Of a DNA stretch of 64,000 bases, positions 7,964 to 16,354 are shown one piece after another. The stretch's first letter is position 1. Each line of letters starts with the position of its first letter. The translations under genes were made by a program, and so were the position numbers. The stretch is taken from NCBI RefSeq assembly GCF_900114735.1, contig NZ_FOUA01000001.1:1-64000 (forward strand). The letters run 5' to 3'. The stretch is from Halopseudomonas bauzanensis. Lineage in GTDB: Bacteria > Pseudomonadota > Gammaproteobacteria > Pseudomonadales > Pseudomonadaceae. The notes under the pieces are model-generated. The model worked only from the letters and a program-made list of their open reading frames with translations. It did no database searches and had not been told where the DNA came from.

Positions 7964-9506
7964 CGATCGGCAGCCAGCCGAGGAACCAGGCCGCGGTGCG
8001 GCGGAAGCGGCTGGCATGGGGTTCCCGATCCCAGCTTTGTTCAGAGGACTCCCAGCGCAGTTGATCGTTATCGTCGAGTTTCAGCTCAAAGGCGAATTCA
8101 CCGGAGGTCCAGTGGCGAAACAGGCCAGCCAGCGCTTGCGCCAAGTCGGCCTGATGCACCAGCACGCCCGCCTCGGTATTCAGGACGATGGAGCGCGGAT
8201 CGAGATTGACCGAGCCGACGAACACCTTATCCCGATCAAAGACGAAGGCCTTGGCATGCAAACTGGCCTGGGATTCGCCGAGGAAGGTGCTGGTCCGTTC
8301 TTGCTGGGTGGACTGGCGCTGGAGCTCCCAGACTCGCACACCGCCCTTGAGCAGCGGCTTGCGATAGCGGGCATAGGCACTGTGCACCGCGAGCACATCG
8401 GTGGTGGCGAGCGAATTGGTCAGCACGCGCACATCCACACCGTGCTCTACCATATCGATCAGGAAAACCTCTCCTCGGGAGCCCGGAATGAAATAGGCGG
8501 ACATCAACAACAGCTCTTCTTCACTGTCCCGGGCATGGCCGATCAGCTTGCGTGCCAGTATTGGCACCTGATTGGTGTCGTGCTGGGGGTCGGCCTTGGT
8601 GGGCGGGTCCGACAGCCATTGCGCCTCACCCCAATGCCAGACGATGCGGTCATCATGCAGCGCCCGGTGAAAGGGCGACTCGGCCACCGCCTGCAGATAG
8701 GCGCCCCCGTCGTGCCGCTCACGCAACGCCTCGAGCTGTTTGCGCAGCTTGAGGCTGGCGTCTTTGCCGGGGCGGCGGAACATGCTTTCCACTGGCACCG
8801 ACTCGTTGGCGTTCCAGTAGTCATCGAAACTGCGCGTCACGTCTCGGGTAATGCGGCCCATGCCCAGGATATCGATATCCTGGAAATCCATGGCGCTGAG
8901 GGAGAAGTACTCATCACCGATATTACGTCCACCGGTAATGAACATCTGGCTATCCACCACCATCAGCTTGTTGTGCATGCGGTAGTTGATGCGGCCAAAT
9001 TCACCAATCTTGCTGAAATATTTCAGCACACGCCCGCGCAGGGTCACGGGATTGAACAGCCTGACCTCGATATTGGGGTGATGGTTGAGCGTGGCGACGT
9101 CGAAGTCACGCAGGCCGCTGCCGATATCATCAAGCAGCAGGCGCACCCGCACGCCGCGGTCAGCGGCGCTGAGCAGACGCTCGGCGATCAGTCCGCCGGT
9201 CACATCGCCGCGGTAGATGTAGTACTGCAGATCCAGGCTCCGCTCGGCCCCGTCGATCATCGCCAGTCGTGCCGCCAGCGCGTCGGTGCCGGTTTGCACC
9301 AGCGTGAAACCGGACAGCCCGGCGCTATTCTCAGGCTGATGGTCACGGACGTAGCGGCCGATTTCGGAGCCGTAATCGGGTTTGACCGCGACGCTCGGAG
9401 GTAAATGGCGTTCCGGCAAGGAGCTGGCGCAGCCCACCAGCGTCACGATTATCAAGATCAATAATGTCCGGAAACCTGTCTTCACCCTGCCCCGCCTTGC
9501 TCGCAT
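7950..9506 (-). CDS. Phospholipase D-family lipoprotein, cardiolipin synthase-like (ClsC type)
   Basis: The product is 518 residues with an N-terminal lipobox, LVGC (Cys26), and two HxKx4D catalytic motifs. The first is MHNKLMVVD (His178, Lys180, Asp185), followed by GGRNIGDEY. The second is LHAKAFVFD (His417, Lys419, Asp424), followed by GSVNLDPRS. The two-HKD layout and a length near 500 fit the ClsC-like cardiolipin synthase/phospholipase group. Direct evidence for the synthase role is absent, and partner proteins such as YmdB are not seen here. The lipobox suggests membrane anchoring facing the periplasm. Confidence 0.9.
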   Translation of the reverse strand: MRARRGRVKTGFRTLLILIIVTLVGCASSLPERHLPPSVAVKPDYGSEIGRYVRDHQPENSAGLSGFTLVQTGTDALAARLAMIDGAERSLDLQYYIYRGDVTGGLIAERLLSAADRGVRVRLLLDDIGSGLRDFDVATLNHHPNIEVRLFNPVTLRGRVLKYFSKIGEFGRINYRMHNKLMVVDSQMFITGGRNIGDEYFSLSAMDFQDIDILGMGRITRDVTRSFDDYWNANESVPVESMFRRPGKDASLKLRKQLEALRERHDGGAYLQAVAESPFHRALHDDRIVWHWGEAQWLSDPPTKADPQHDTNQVPILARKLIGHARDSEEELLLMSAYFIPGSRGEVFLIDMVEHGVDVRVLTNSLATTDVLAVHSAYARYRKPLLKGGVRVWELQRQSTQQERTSTFLGESQASLHAKAFVFDRDKVFVGSVNLDPRSIVLNTEAGVLVHQADLAQALAGLFRHWTSGEFAFELKLDDNDQLRWESSEQSWDREPHASRFRRTAAWFLGWLPIEGQL

Positions 9507-9545
9507 GCTGACAATGGCAGTCTAGCAGCGAGCCGGCGTGGAGCG

Positions 9546-12125
9546 TTAATCTGTAACCATCAACTGATACTCTATGGCGCGGCCGCCGCGGGTGTGCAGG
9601 AGGATGTAAGCCTGGTTGGTCGGTTTCAGATTCTGTAGCTGGGCCGCACTCAGCAGCGCACGCCAGGTGCCGGCAGCGTCATTGCGTTCGCTATCGAAGA
9701 GCACACTGAGTACCTTGGCCGCTGGCTGTTGGGACAGGCTGTATCCCGCCACATGACCACCTTTGGCCGCTACCGGGAACCCCACATGCATGGCCAGCGA
9801 ACTTGCGGAGCTGCCAGCCAGATCGGGCAATTGCAGCGTCAGCGGGCCGGTGAGCTCCATGCCGCCGCGGCGCACGGCCGCGGTACCGATTTTCAGCGCC
9901 AGTGGAGGCAATTGCCGATCGAGCTCGTCAGGCCTGAGGTCCAGCGAGCGGCCGAATAAACTCATGGCGGGCCGTGATTTGAGGCTGATACGGTATTCCA
10001 CGCCGTCGACTTGATGTTGCAGGACATCGCCCTGGCGTACATCAACCGGCTGCCGCTCAGCGGCTGGCAATGCAGCGTAGCTGCCGCACAGGCTATCGCG
10101 AAGGCGGTCCCGTTCGGTGGTGTCCAAGGTGTCGTTGCTCTGCATCGCCTGACACACCTGCCGATCGTAACCATCCCAAGCCAGGGTCGTCGCACCGGCG
10201 GCGGTCAGTTGCTCGATAACCGTCCGATCCGCTCTAGCGGCTGCCAGCAGCAGAGCGGTCTGCCGGCCCTGCCCGGCCTCGCGCCGCTCCGGGCCGCCGA
10301 CGCCCATGGTCGGGCGCAGCTGGGTTTGGCCATGCACATTGGCGCCTTGGTCCAGCAACAGTCGCACGCTGTCGGCTTGGTTGTGCTCGGCGGCGCTCAT
10401 GAGCGCGGTCTTGCCCAAGCGGTTGCGTTGATCGGCGTCGAAACCGGCATTGAGCAACAACTGCAGATTGTCCGGGCGCAGAACCGCCGCCATTACCGCC
10501 GGCGAGTCGTCGGGCCCGAGACCACGGCGTGGGCCGAGGGTATTCGATTCATAGGCGATGAAATCCCGCACCACTGGCGCCGGTGCGTTGTTCAACAGCA
10601 CGCTGTGCAGCGTGGCAAACTGGCGCCCGCGCTCAAGATCGCCCGGAGCTGGGGCCATGGCGTAGCGCGGGTTATAGCTTGCATGGGCAGCCAGCGGCAG
10701 CGCCACCGGCTGGGTCGGTGGCGCGAGGTTCTCCATGGCGCGGGCCAGGGTTTCATGCAGCAGCAGATCCGCTGCAATGCGCGCCTGCGCCTCGTTCAGC
10801 CCTTGGCCGAGGAACATCTGCTGCAGCTCCTGCCAGGCCGGCTGCATCATTGGCATCACCCGCCGGTAGATCTGCTTGTTGGTCAGGTTGCGCTCGGACC
10901 AGTCGAACAACGCATCCAGCGCCTGATCCTGGCGCTGATGCAGCGCCGCCTCCCGCCCGTACCGCTGCAGGGCGTCGGTTCCCAGCAATGGCAGATTCAG
11001 CAGCGTCCACTGCGCTTCCTTCCAGGCCTGAAAGGCGTCGCGGCGCTCATGCTGAGCCATGGCCGGTAATGGATCGCCAGCGATGTCATTGAGCTCGGCT
11101 TCCAGCCTGGAATAGGCTGCCAACCCGGCCAGGGTGTTGGTCCGCGGCGGCGTAAGATAGGTCTGGTACAGGCACAGCGGTTGCAGGTTGGCGCCATCGA
11201 GCCGATACAACCCGGCGTAGGCCGATTCACCCCGCGCCGCCGGCGAATAGAAGCCCCAGGTTTCGTTGACCAGCACGTAGGCCTGCCCACCCCGGCGAAA
11301 TACATCGATGGTCCCGTAATCACCGGTCTGCGATGAGGCCGCATGGGCACGCCCTCCGTAGTTGGGCTGCTCGGCGATCCAGAACGGCAGAGTCGCATCG
11401 TCCAGCAGCGGCTGGCCATCCACGCTGAGACCGCGGGCGCGGGTCTGGTAGCCGGCGTAGAGCCCGGCGTTGTAGAGCTCGACCCTGACCTGGCGCCCGT
11501 CGACACTCGCCTGCGGCACCTGAGCGTGACTGCCGGCGATCAGCGTTACGCCATCCAGGCGCGCCGGTGACGGCAGGCCATGGCGGCGCAGATCCCGGTT
11601 CAGCTCGGCGCCGGTCTGCTCGCACACGCCGGCGTCTCGATTATCCACCAGACGGTATTCGGCGTAGCTGGCCAGGGCATGGGGGTCATTACCGGCAGTG
11701 GGCCTGGCCGGCGGCCAGCTATCCAATGCGCGGCGCCGCTGCTGGTACAACCCGGTAAGACAATGGCGCAGTTGCTCGTTGGGCTCGGTATCCATTGTAA
11801 CCGCGCATTTCTCGCCTCGGCTCAGCAGCCATTGTCGATGATTTGCCGCCAGCAGCAGGCTGCCTACCGGGTCCAGCTCATGTTGCAGCCGGTGCTGCTT
11901 CTGGACCAACGCCTTGTCCAGCTGGGCCAGTGCATCATCAGCACAGATCTGCCGATGCACTGCTGGCAAGGCCCCAGTACAAGCAAAGCTGGCTCGGGTC
12001 TGCTGCACTGCCGGGCGGGCCTTGGGAGTGGTATCGATGGGTGGCTTCGGCGGCACTGGGGCGGCACAGCCTCCCAGCAACGCTGCGGCAATCAGGGTGC
12101 AAGAAAAACGTGTTGTTACCGGCAT
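9546..12125 (-). CDS. Large lipoprotein with an LprI-like N-terminal domain and C-terminal ankyrin repeats
   Basis: I place the start at 12125 (MPVTTRFSCT) because GAAGGA precedes it and it gives a clean lipoprotein signal ending LLGGC (859 residues). An ATG at 12155 overlapping the tonB stop is possible. After the lipid-anchored Cys comes a lysozyme-inhibitor LprI-like (DUF1311) region with its cysteine pattern: SFACTGALPAVHRQICADDALAQLD, then CAVTMD and RHCLTGLYQQRR. Near residues 565-660 two ankyrin-like repeats are visible (GKTALMSAAEHNQADSVRLLLDQGANV and QTALLLAAARADRTVIEQLTAAGA). The middle is not recognised. It is the last gene of the TonB-ExbBD operon, so a role in the envelope tied to TonB energy is likely, but no function is known. 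Confidence 0.72.
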   Translation of the reverse strand: MPVTTRFSCTLIAAALLGGCAAPVPPKPPIDTTPKARPAVQQTRASFACTGALPAVHRQICADDALAQLDKALVQKQHRLQHELDPVGSLLLAANHRQWLLSRGEKCAVTMDTEPNEQLRHCLTGLYQQRRRALDSWPPARPTAGNDPHALASYAEYRLVDNRDAGVCEQTGAELNRDLRRHGLPSPARLDGVTLIAGSHAQVPQASVDGRQVRVELYNAGLYAGYQTRARGLSVDGQPLLDDATLPFWIAEQPNYGGRAHAASSQTGDYGTIDVFRRGGQAYVLVNETWGFYSPAARGESAYAGLYRLDGANLQPLCLYQTYLTPPRTNTLAGLAAYSRLEAELNDIAGDPLPAMAQHERRDAFQAWKEAQWTLLNLPLLGTDALQRYGREAALHQRQDQALDALFDWSERNLTNKQIYRRVMPMMQPAWQELQQMFLGQGLNEAQARIAADLLLHETLARAMENLAPPTQPVALPLAAHASYNPRYAMAPAPGDLERGRQFATLHSVLLNNAPAPVVRDFIAYESNTLGPRRGLGPDDSPAVMAAVLRPDNLQLLLNAGFDADQRNRLGKTALMSAAEHNQADSVRLLLDQGANVHGQTQLRPTMGVGGPERREAGQGRQTALLLAAARADRTVIEQLTAAGATTLAWDGYDRQVCQAMQSNDTLDTTERDRLRDSLCGSYAALPAAERQPVDVRQGDVLQHQVDGVEYRISLKSRPAMSLFGRSLDLRPDELDRQLPPLALKIGTAAVRRGGMELTGPLTLQLPDLAGSSASSLAMHVGFPVAAKGGHVAGYSLSQQPAAKVLSVLFDSERNDAAGTWRALLSAAQLQNLKPTNQAYILLHTRGGRAIEYQLMVTD

Positions 12126-12151
12126 ATTCTCAGTCCTTCCCTGCAACGGTG

Positions 12152-12874
12152 TCATTTGATGAAGATGGCGGTGCCATAGATGACATATTTCTCGGCTCCC
12201 TGATTGGGCGGCGGCGGAAACGGCCCCGCGCCGCGGACGGCCTGCTCGGCCGCAGCGTCGAGCAACTCATCACCACAGCGATCAATTTCGTAACTCAACA
12301 TCCGGCCACTGGCGTCGACGGTAATTTCATAGGGGATATAACATTGGCGCTTAAAGTCATTGGGATCGCCCTTGTACCCCGGCGGCGGCTTGTATACCGA
12401 TCCTTCCGGACGCTGGAGACGTGCGGTGACCCGGCCCTTGACCGTATCGGCATAGCCGGAGGGCACCGGCCGCCCTCGGGCCGCAACTTGGCTTTCCATG
12501 GGCGTGGGGGCCGGCGCTGCCCAGTCCTGGTTATCGCCGAACGAATGCACTGGCGGCCCGCTGCGCTGCGGGGTTGCCGGCCGTGCCGGCGCCGGTTCTC
12601 GCGCTACAGCCTGGGGCTGAGGTTGGGGTGCTGGTTCCGGCTCAGCTATTGGCTCTGGTTCGGGCTCGGGCTCTGGTTCGGGCTCGGGGACCGGTTCGGG
12701 CTCTACCGGCGATACCAGCTCGATAGCAACTACCTGCGACTGCTGCACTATCGGATGACTGAACCGGCTGTCCATCAACCAGACCACCAGGGCCGCATGC
12801 AGCCCAATGGATAGCACGATTACCAGCAAGCGTATCGGCCAGGCCCGCTGCGAGTTTCCGCGGTGAGCTTGCAT
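12152..12874 (-). CDS. TonB-family energy transducer
   Basis: The 240-residue product has a short cytoplasmic head, one transmembrane helix (about residues 15-34) and a periplasmic Pro-Glu repeat stretch, PVEPEPVPEPEPEPEPEP, extending to about residue 95. A C-terminal TonB-like domain begins near residue 140. The layout is that of TonB, which couples the ExbB-ExbD proton channel to outer-membrane receptors. The ATG overlaps the exbD stop by one base (TGATG). The C-terminal domain resembles the TonB_C fold only loosely, so a TolA-like or dedicated transducer is possible. No TonB-dependent receptor lies nearby. Confidence 0.82.
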   Translation of the reverse strand: MQAHRGNSQRAWPIRLLVIVLSIGLHAALVVWLMDSRFSHPIVQQSQVVAIELVSPVEPEPVPEPEPEPEPEPEPIAEPEPAPQPQPQAVAREPAPARPATPQRSGPPVHSFGDNQDWAAPAPTPMESQVAARGRPVPSGYADTVKGRVTARLQRPEGSVYKPPPGYKGDPNDFKRQCYIPYEITVDASGRMLSYEIDRCGDELLDAAAEQAVRGAGPFPPPPNQGAEKYVIYGTAIFIK

Positions 12875-13308
12875 CAGGGCACCAGCTCTTCCATGGCCAC
12901 CAGGCTGATGCGCGGGTAGCCGGATTTCTGCAACTGGTTCATTACCCGCATCAGAGTGCCGTAATCCACTGCCTGGTCGCCGCGCAGGAATAACCGGGTA
13001 TCCAGCCGTTGCCCCGTTGCACCATGGGTCGCAGCGCTCAGCTCTTCGAACGCCACCAACCGTTCCTGCACGAAGAGACGACCATCGGCCTGCACGCTGA
13101 TATAGACGGGATCGGTCGGCGGCACATTCGGCGCTGCGGCATTGCTGGGCAGATCCACCGGCACATCCACGGTAGCCAGCGGCGCCGCCACCATGAAGAT
13201 GATCAGCAGCACCAGCATCACATCGACAAACGGGGTGATGTTCATCTCGGCGTTCTGCTGGTAGCTGTGGCGTTTCACCGTCGGTCCGGAATCAAGATGA
13301 ATGGCCAT
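12874..13308 (-). CDS. exbD: ExbD/TolR biopolymer transport protein
   Basis: The 144-residue product has one N-terminal membrane helix (MNITPFVDVMLVLLIIFMVAAP). The conserved aspartate in PFVDVMLVLL (near residue 29) sits in the proton path. A periplasmic domain includes VYISVQADGRLFV, DTRLFLRGDQAVDYGTLMRVMNQLQ and ISLVAMEE. Length and motifs fit ExbD. It lies between exbB (two-base gap) and the tonB-like gene (one-base overlap), so all three are translationally linked. Confidence 0.93.
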   Translation of the reverse strand: MAIHLDSGPTVKRHSYQQNAEMNITPFVDVMLVLLIIFMVAAPLATVDVPVDLPSNAAAPNVPPTDPVYISVQADGRLFVQERLVAFEELSAATHGATGQRLDTRLFLRGDQAVDYGTLMRVMNQLQKSGYPRISLVAMEELVP

Positions 13309-13310
13309 GT

Positions 13311-14198
13311 TCAGCGAGCCTCATCCATCTGTCGGGACACCGTGGCCAGCAACTCAGCGCAGAAATTGTCCAGCGTGCCAACGAAGCCGTTGATGTCGCG
13401 GGCGAACTTGTTGAAGATCATCACTGCCGGTATGGCGGCGAACAGGCCCAGTGCCGTTGCCAATAGCGCCTCGGCAATTCCTGGCGCGACCACCGCCAGG
13501 CTCGCGGTCTTCATGGTGGCGATACCGGCAAAACTGTTGAGAATCCCCCAGACCGTACCGAACAGACCAATGAAAGGCGCCGTCGCCCCGATGGTCGCCA
13601 GCACGCCCATCATGGCGCCGAGCCGGGACAGGTCCCCTTCCTGCACCACGCTCGCGCTCAGCGACATGCGTTGCAGCAAGCGATTAATCTGATCAGCCGT
13701 GACGTTGCTGCCCCGGTGATGATCGAAATGCTTCAGCTCAGCCTGTGCTGCCTGCCAGATGCGACCGACCGCACTGCCGCTGGCCTGCTCGGTCAGTTGG
13801 GCGGTATCCCCGTGGCGGAAGGCATTAATGAATGCCCGGTTACGTCGTCTGGCGGTAGAGAAGGCCCAGAGCTTCTCGAACAGAATCGCCCAGGTCAGCA
13901 GCGAACAGAACACCAGAAATATCATGACCGACTTCACGACCAGGTCGGCCTGAACGAACATCTCGCGCACACCAAAGCGCTCAACAGCGGTCCCCGCGAA
14001 GGGCGCGACGGCAGCGATGTCCGCGGGAGCGATACTATCGCCGGATTGTTGTACCGCTGGGCTGGCGGGAGCGGCGGGTGCCTGGGCCAATGCCAGACCG
14101 CCGGTCAGGCCAGCTAGACCCAGTAGCGTCAATAGACTCATCAGCCGCAGCCTTGCCTGCCAGCTACCCGCCCGCGATCGAAGCTTATTGATTTCCAT
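13311..14198 (-). CDS. exbB: ExbB/TolQ/MotA-type proton channel protein with N-terminal signal extension
   Basis: The ATG at 14198 is chosen because GAGG is five bases upstream and it yields MEINKLRSRAG followed by a hydrophobic segment ending LALAQAPAAPASP, a signal-like extension seen in Pseudomonas ExbB proteins. The 295-residue product then has the MotA/TolQ/ExbB core: a helix at MIFLVFCSLLTWAILFEKLW, LGVLATIGATAPFIGLFGTVWGILNSF, and GIAEALLATALGLFAAIPAVMIFNKF. It forms the proton channel with ExbD. A CA-rich motif lies just before its ribosome binding site. Confidence 0.92.
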   Translation of the reverse strand: MEINKLRSRAGSWQARLRLMSLLTLLGLAGLTGGLALAQAPAAPASPAVQQSGDSIAPADIAAVAPFAGTAVERFGVREMFVQADLVVKSVMIFLVFCSLLTWAILFEKLWAFSTARRRNRAFINAFRHGDTAQLTEQASGSAVGRIWQAAQAELKHFDHHRGSNVTADQINRLLQRMSLSASVVQEGDLSRLGAMMGVLATIGATAPFIGLFGTVWGILNSFAGIATMKTASLAVVAPGIAEALLATALGLFAAIPAVMIFNKFARDINGFVGTLDNFCAELLATVSRQMDEAR

Positions 14199-14205
14199 AT
14201 GAACC

Positions 14206-14220
14206 TCGTTTGTTGTTATT
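14206..14220 (-). promoter_or_regulatory. CA-rich Crc/Hfq-type motif in the exbB leader
   Basis: On the minus strand this reads AATAACAACAAACGA and contains AACAACAA, a match to the AAnAAnAA motif that Hfq/Crc binds in Pseudomonas mRNAs. It abuts the exbB ribosome binding site and overlaps the stop of the upstream regulator gene. Binding is inferred, not shown. Confidence 0.45.
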
Positions 14221-14542
14221 GGTTGTCGTCGAAGCCGGAGGCATCCGGATTCAGGGGAGCGAGAATGGCCTGCAGCGCCATGACATAACGGCTGAAGGCA
14301 GTACGGCCCTGGGCGCTGAGGCATACCCGGGTGCGGGGCTTGCGGCCGGCAAAATCCTTCTTGACCAGCACGTAGCCCGCATTCTCCAGCGTGATGAGAT
14401 GCGCGCCGAGGTTGCCATCGGTAGCCTCGACAATGGCGCGCAGCGCCACGAACTCGAGCCACTTCCCCGCATCCAGCGTGTTCATCGCGGCCATGACTTT
14501 CAGCCGGACCGGCTGGTGAATGATTTCATCAGGTGTCTGCAT
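14216..14542 (-). CDS. Winged-helix transcriptional regulator (HTH_34-like)
   Basis: The 108-residue product matches the short winged-helix, MarR-like family: LKVMAAMNTL, then the recognition region EFVALRAIVEATDGNLGAHLITLENAGYV, then a wing of basic residues (VKKDFAGRKPRTRVCLSAQG). These proteins bind DNA as dimers and are often encoded beside a small membrane protein, as here. Its ATG overlaps the TGA of the upstream gene (TGATG). It lies within the TonB operon and probably autoregulates it or a target of the system. The ligand is unknown. Confidence 0.85.
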   Translation of the reverse strand: MQTPDEIIHQPVRLKVMAAMNTLDAGKWLEFVALRAIVEATDGNLGAHLITLENAGYVLVKKDFAGRKPRTRVCLSAQGRTAFSRYVMALQAILAPLNPDASGFDDNQ

Positions 14543-15090
14543 CACAACGCCCTGAGCCAGAGGCCGGAGACGATCAGGGTGCCCCCGCAGGCGAGCGTCA
14601 TCCAGGGCCAGAACACCGGGAGTAACAGGATATAGCCGCCCAGGCACAGGGTGCCGAGTAGCAAGCCGATGACCATATAGCGCGGCCGCAGCTGAATGCC
14701 ACGCAGAATGTAAAGGGCCGCCAGCAACATGGGCGCGAGCATGGCGCCCTGCTCGGGTGTGAGGGGCCAGAAGACGATATTGAGGGCAAGGCAGAACAGC
14801 AGAAAGGTCCCGATGACGGCCAGATAACGCCAGGCGACGCGGGCTCCGTCGGCACCGGTACGGCTGGCCATCCAGGTGCCGACGCCTATGGTGACGAGAA
14901 CGACCACTACCCAGATTGGGATCAGGTAATCGCGGAAGCAGGCGGTGAGAGCAAATCCGACGACATAGGCCAGCCCCCATAGCAGCAGTTGTCCGGATTC
15001 GGCCTGATAATCCTGGAAGCCGGCGGCGCGATGCCGGATCAAATCAATTTCACGCAGCGCCTGGGCGGCCTCTTCAACGGTAGTGGTCAT
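14542..15090 (-). CDS. Multi-pass membrane protein of unknown function, first gene of the TonB operon
   Basis: The 182-residue product has a polar N-terminal stretch of about 35 residues (TTTVEEAAQALREIDLIRHRAA) followed by about five or six hydrophobic helices (LLLWGLAYVVGFALTA, YLIPIWVVVVLVTIGVG, YLAVIGTFLLFCLALNIVFW, and others). I do not recognise a functional family. Homologous arrangements, with a small membrane protein translationally coupled to a winged-helix regulator, are common in proteobacteria and suggest a sensing partnership. It has a CRP/Vfr-type site 88-107 bases upstream and a CA-rich motif 11-25 bases upstream. Confidence 0.75.
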   Translation of the reverse strand: MTTTVEEAAQALREIDLIRHRAAGFQDYQAESGQLLLWGLAYVVGFALTACFRDYLIPIWVVVVLVTIGVGTWMASRTGADGARVAWRYLAVIGTFLLFCLALNIVFWPLTPEQGAMLAPMLLAALYILRGIQLRPRYMVIGLLLGTLCLGGYILLLPVFWPWMTLACGGTLIVSGLWLRAL

Positions 15091-15100
15091 ACCGGATCTC

Positions 15101-15115
15101 TTTGTTGTTGTTTGT
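15101..15115 (-). promoter_or_regulatory. CA-rich Crc/Hfq-type motif before the operon's first gene
   Basis: The minus strand reads ACAAACAACAACAAA, a run of AAC triplets containing AACAACAA, immediately upstream of the likely ribosome binding region (GAGATCC) of the 182-residue membrane protein. It is the strongest AAnAAnAA match in the window. Confidence 0.5.
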
Positions 15116-15177
15116 AAAGTACTCTATGCGACAGAGCGAGCAGAATCAATAACTGTCTCGCCATGACCTAAGGGAAT

Positions 15178-15197
15178 ATTGTGATCCAGTTCACAAT
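15178..15197. promoter_or_regulatory. CRP/Vfr-type binding site
   Basis: ATTGTGA-N6-TCACAAT is a perfect 7-bp inverted repeat with a 6-bp spacer and contains the exact TGTGA-N6-TCACA core of the CRP consensus, which Vfr of Pseudomonas shares. It lies upstream of the minus-strand operon starting at 15090. A weak -10-like CATAGA at about 15123-15128 would put the site centre near -71, an activator position. Direct reading supports the site; regulation is inferred. Confidence 0.7.
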
Positions 15198-15494
15198 TAG
15201 GCGCTATTTCGTGAGCCAGACGATGGTGTCATCGACCTGCAGGGGCTGCTAGCTCATCAGTACAGACGCGCCGAAGGGGTTGTGCATCTGCCCCAGACCG
15301 GATTCGCCGGCGACGGCGCCCTACCGCCTCGCTGCTGCGGTCAAGCGCCAGCCATCCGGCCAGCATCAAGCGGGTGGATATCTTCATGGAGGGCAACGCA
15401 CCAAGTACCGAATGTGCGTTGTTATGGAAAAGGGGCTGCAATTTGATTACAAACCGGCAGCCAGCATCACGCTGCTGCCGGCCTGCGGGACGGT
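15198..15494. other. Gap without a convincing gene
   Basis: Nothing between the CRP-type site and the stop of the L,D-transpeptidase looks like a real gene. Two overlapping open frames of about 100 codons on opposite strands lack a ribosome binding site and recognisable protein. The 3' end of this stretch has coding-like composition and could be a decayed gene, but I cannot name it. Confidence 0.4.
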
Positions 15495-16238
15495 TCAGCG
15501 GGTCGACACCATCATGTTGCTGCCCTCGGAGACCGGGCAATTGATGAACGACGAGGTGGCCAGCCAATGATCATCCGGATACCAGGAAAACATGAACTGT
15601 CCGCCCTTCAGACTATCCACCACCATGCCCGCCACTTCCGGGCGTACCGCCGGGCAACCATGGCTACGACCGATACGGCCATGGCGCTCGATCCAACTGG
15701 GATCAACATAATCGGCGGGATGAATAACGATCGCCCGCTGTCGAGCCAGATCATTGATGCCCGGCTCCAGGCCATCCATGCGCAGGGAATAGCCGTGCTT
15801 GCCGAAGTAGCTTTCCTGGGTGCGGAACAGGCCGATACTCGACTGATGGCTGCCCTCGATATTGGAGAAGTTGCTCGCCAGGTTATCGCCCGAGCCCTGG
15901 CCGTGGGCGACCAGATCCTGCAGCACCAACGTCCTGGTCTGCAGATCGAAGATCCACAAGCGCTGATCGCTGGATGGCAGGGAGAAGTCGATTACGGCAA
16001 GACGCTCGGCCGGCTCGGCACCACTATTGACCGCACATTGCATCGCCGACACGGCGGTCAGCAGTACCTGCGGATTGAGATCAGGGGCCTGGCTGGCCAG
16101 GGTGCTGGCCAAGTGGCTCTGCGGGAAGGATTGGGTGGGTGGATGGGTGATGGCGGTCTCCATGGCGGCCGCCGGGCCGGCTACAAATGCGAGATAGGCA
16201 GCAGTCAATACGCCAACGCAGCGTAGACGATCGAACAT
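15495..16238 (-). CDS. Secreted murein L,D-transpeptidase-like protein (YkuD_2 type)
   Basis: The product is 247 residues with a signal peptide ending GPAAAMET near residue 25. The catalytic region has a conserved histidine (VIHPADYV, His173) and the motif RSHGCPAVRP, with nucleophile Cys195. This is the YkuD_2 (murein L,D-transpeptidase catalytic domain) family, which would crosslink or modify peptidoglycan in the periplasm. Start chosen with GAGGGG about five bases upstream. It lies head to head with another, unrelated L,D-transpeptidase; only 116 bp separate them. A substrate cannot be assigned. Confidence 0.88.
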   Translation of the reverse strand: MFDRLRCVGVLTAAYLAFVAGPAAAMETAITHPPTQSFPQSHLASTLASQAPDLNPQVLLTAVSAMQCAVNSGAEPAERLAVIDFSLPSSDQRLWIFDLQTRTLVLQDLVAHGQGSGDNLASNFSNIEGSHQSSIGLFRTQESYFGKHGYSLRMDGLEPGINDLARQRAIVIHPADYVDPSWIERHGRIGRSHGCPAVRPEVAGMVVDSLKGGQFMFSWYPDDHWLATSSFINCPVSEGSNMMVSTR

Positions 16239-16354
16239 CGAATTACCCCTCGGCTCAAAAGGGTCGAGCCAACAAAAAATAAAGAAAACAGGTCGCTCTC
16301 CGGCTGCTTATCAAACAGTCTGCGTGGCTTTGCCTATACTGCAGAACAGGCCGG

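Noticed and set aside
8016-9404. 462-codon plus-strand frame over the phospholipase-D gene
   Set aside because: Antisense shadow: the minus-strand gene has two full HKD motifs and a lipobox, while this frame has none and no ribosome site.
12600-12720. Short tandem repeat (GGTTCGGGCTCGGGCTCT-like), considered as a CRISPR or satellite repeat
   Set aside because: It encodes the Pro-Glu stretch of the TonB-like protein; there are no spacers or cas genes.
15229-15570. Overlapping open frames of about 100 codons on both strands
   Set aside because: Neither has a ribosome site or family match; the plus-strand frame runs into the L,D-transpeptidase gene from the opposite side.
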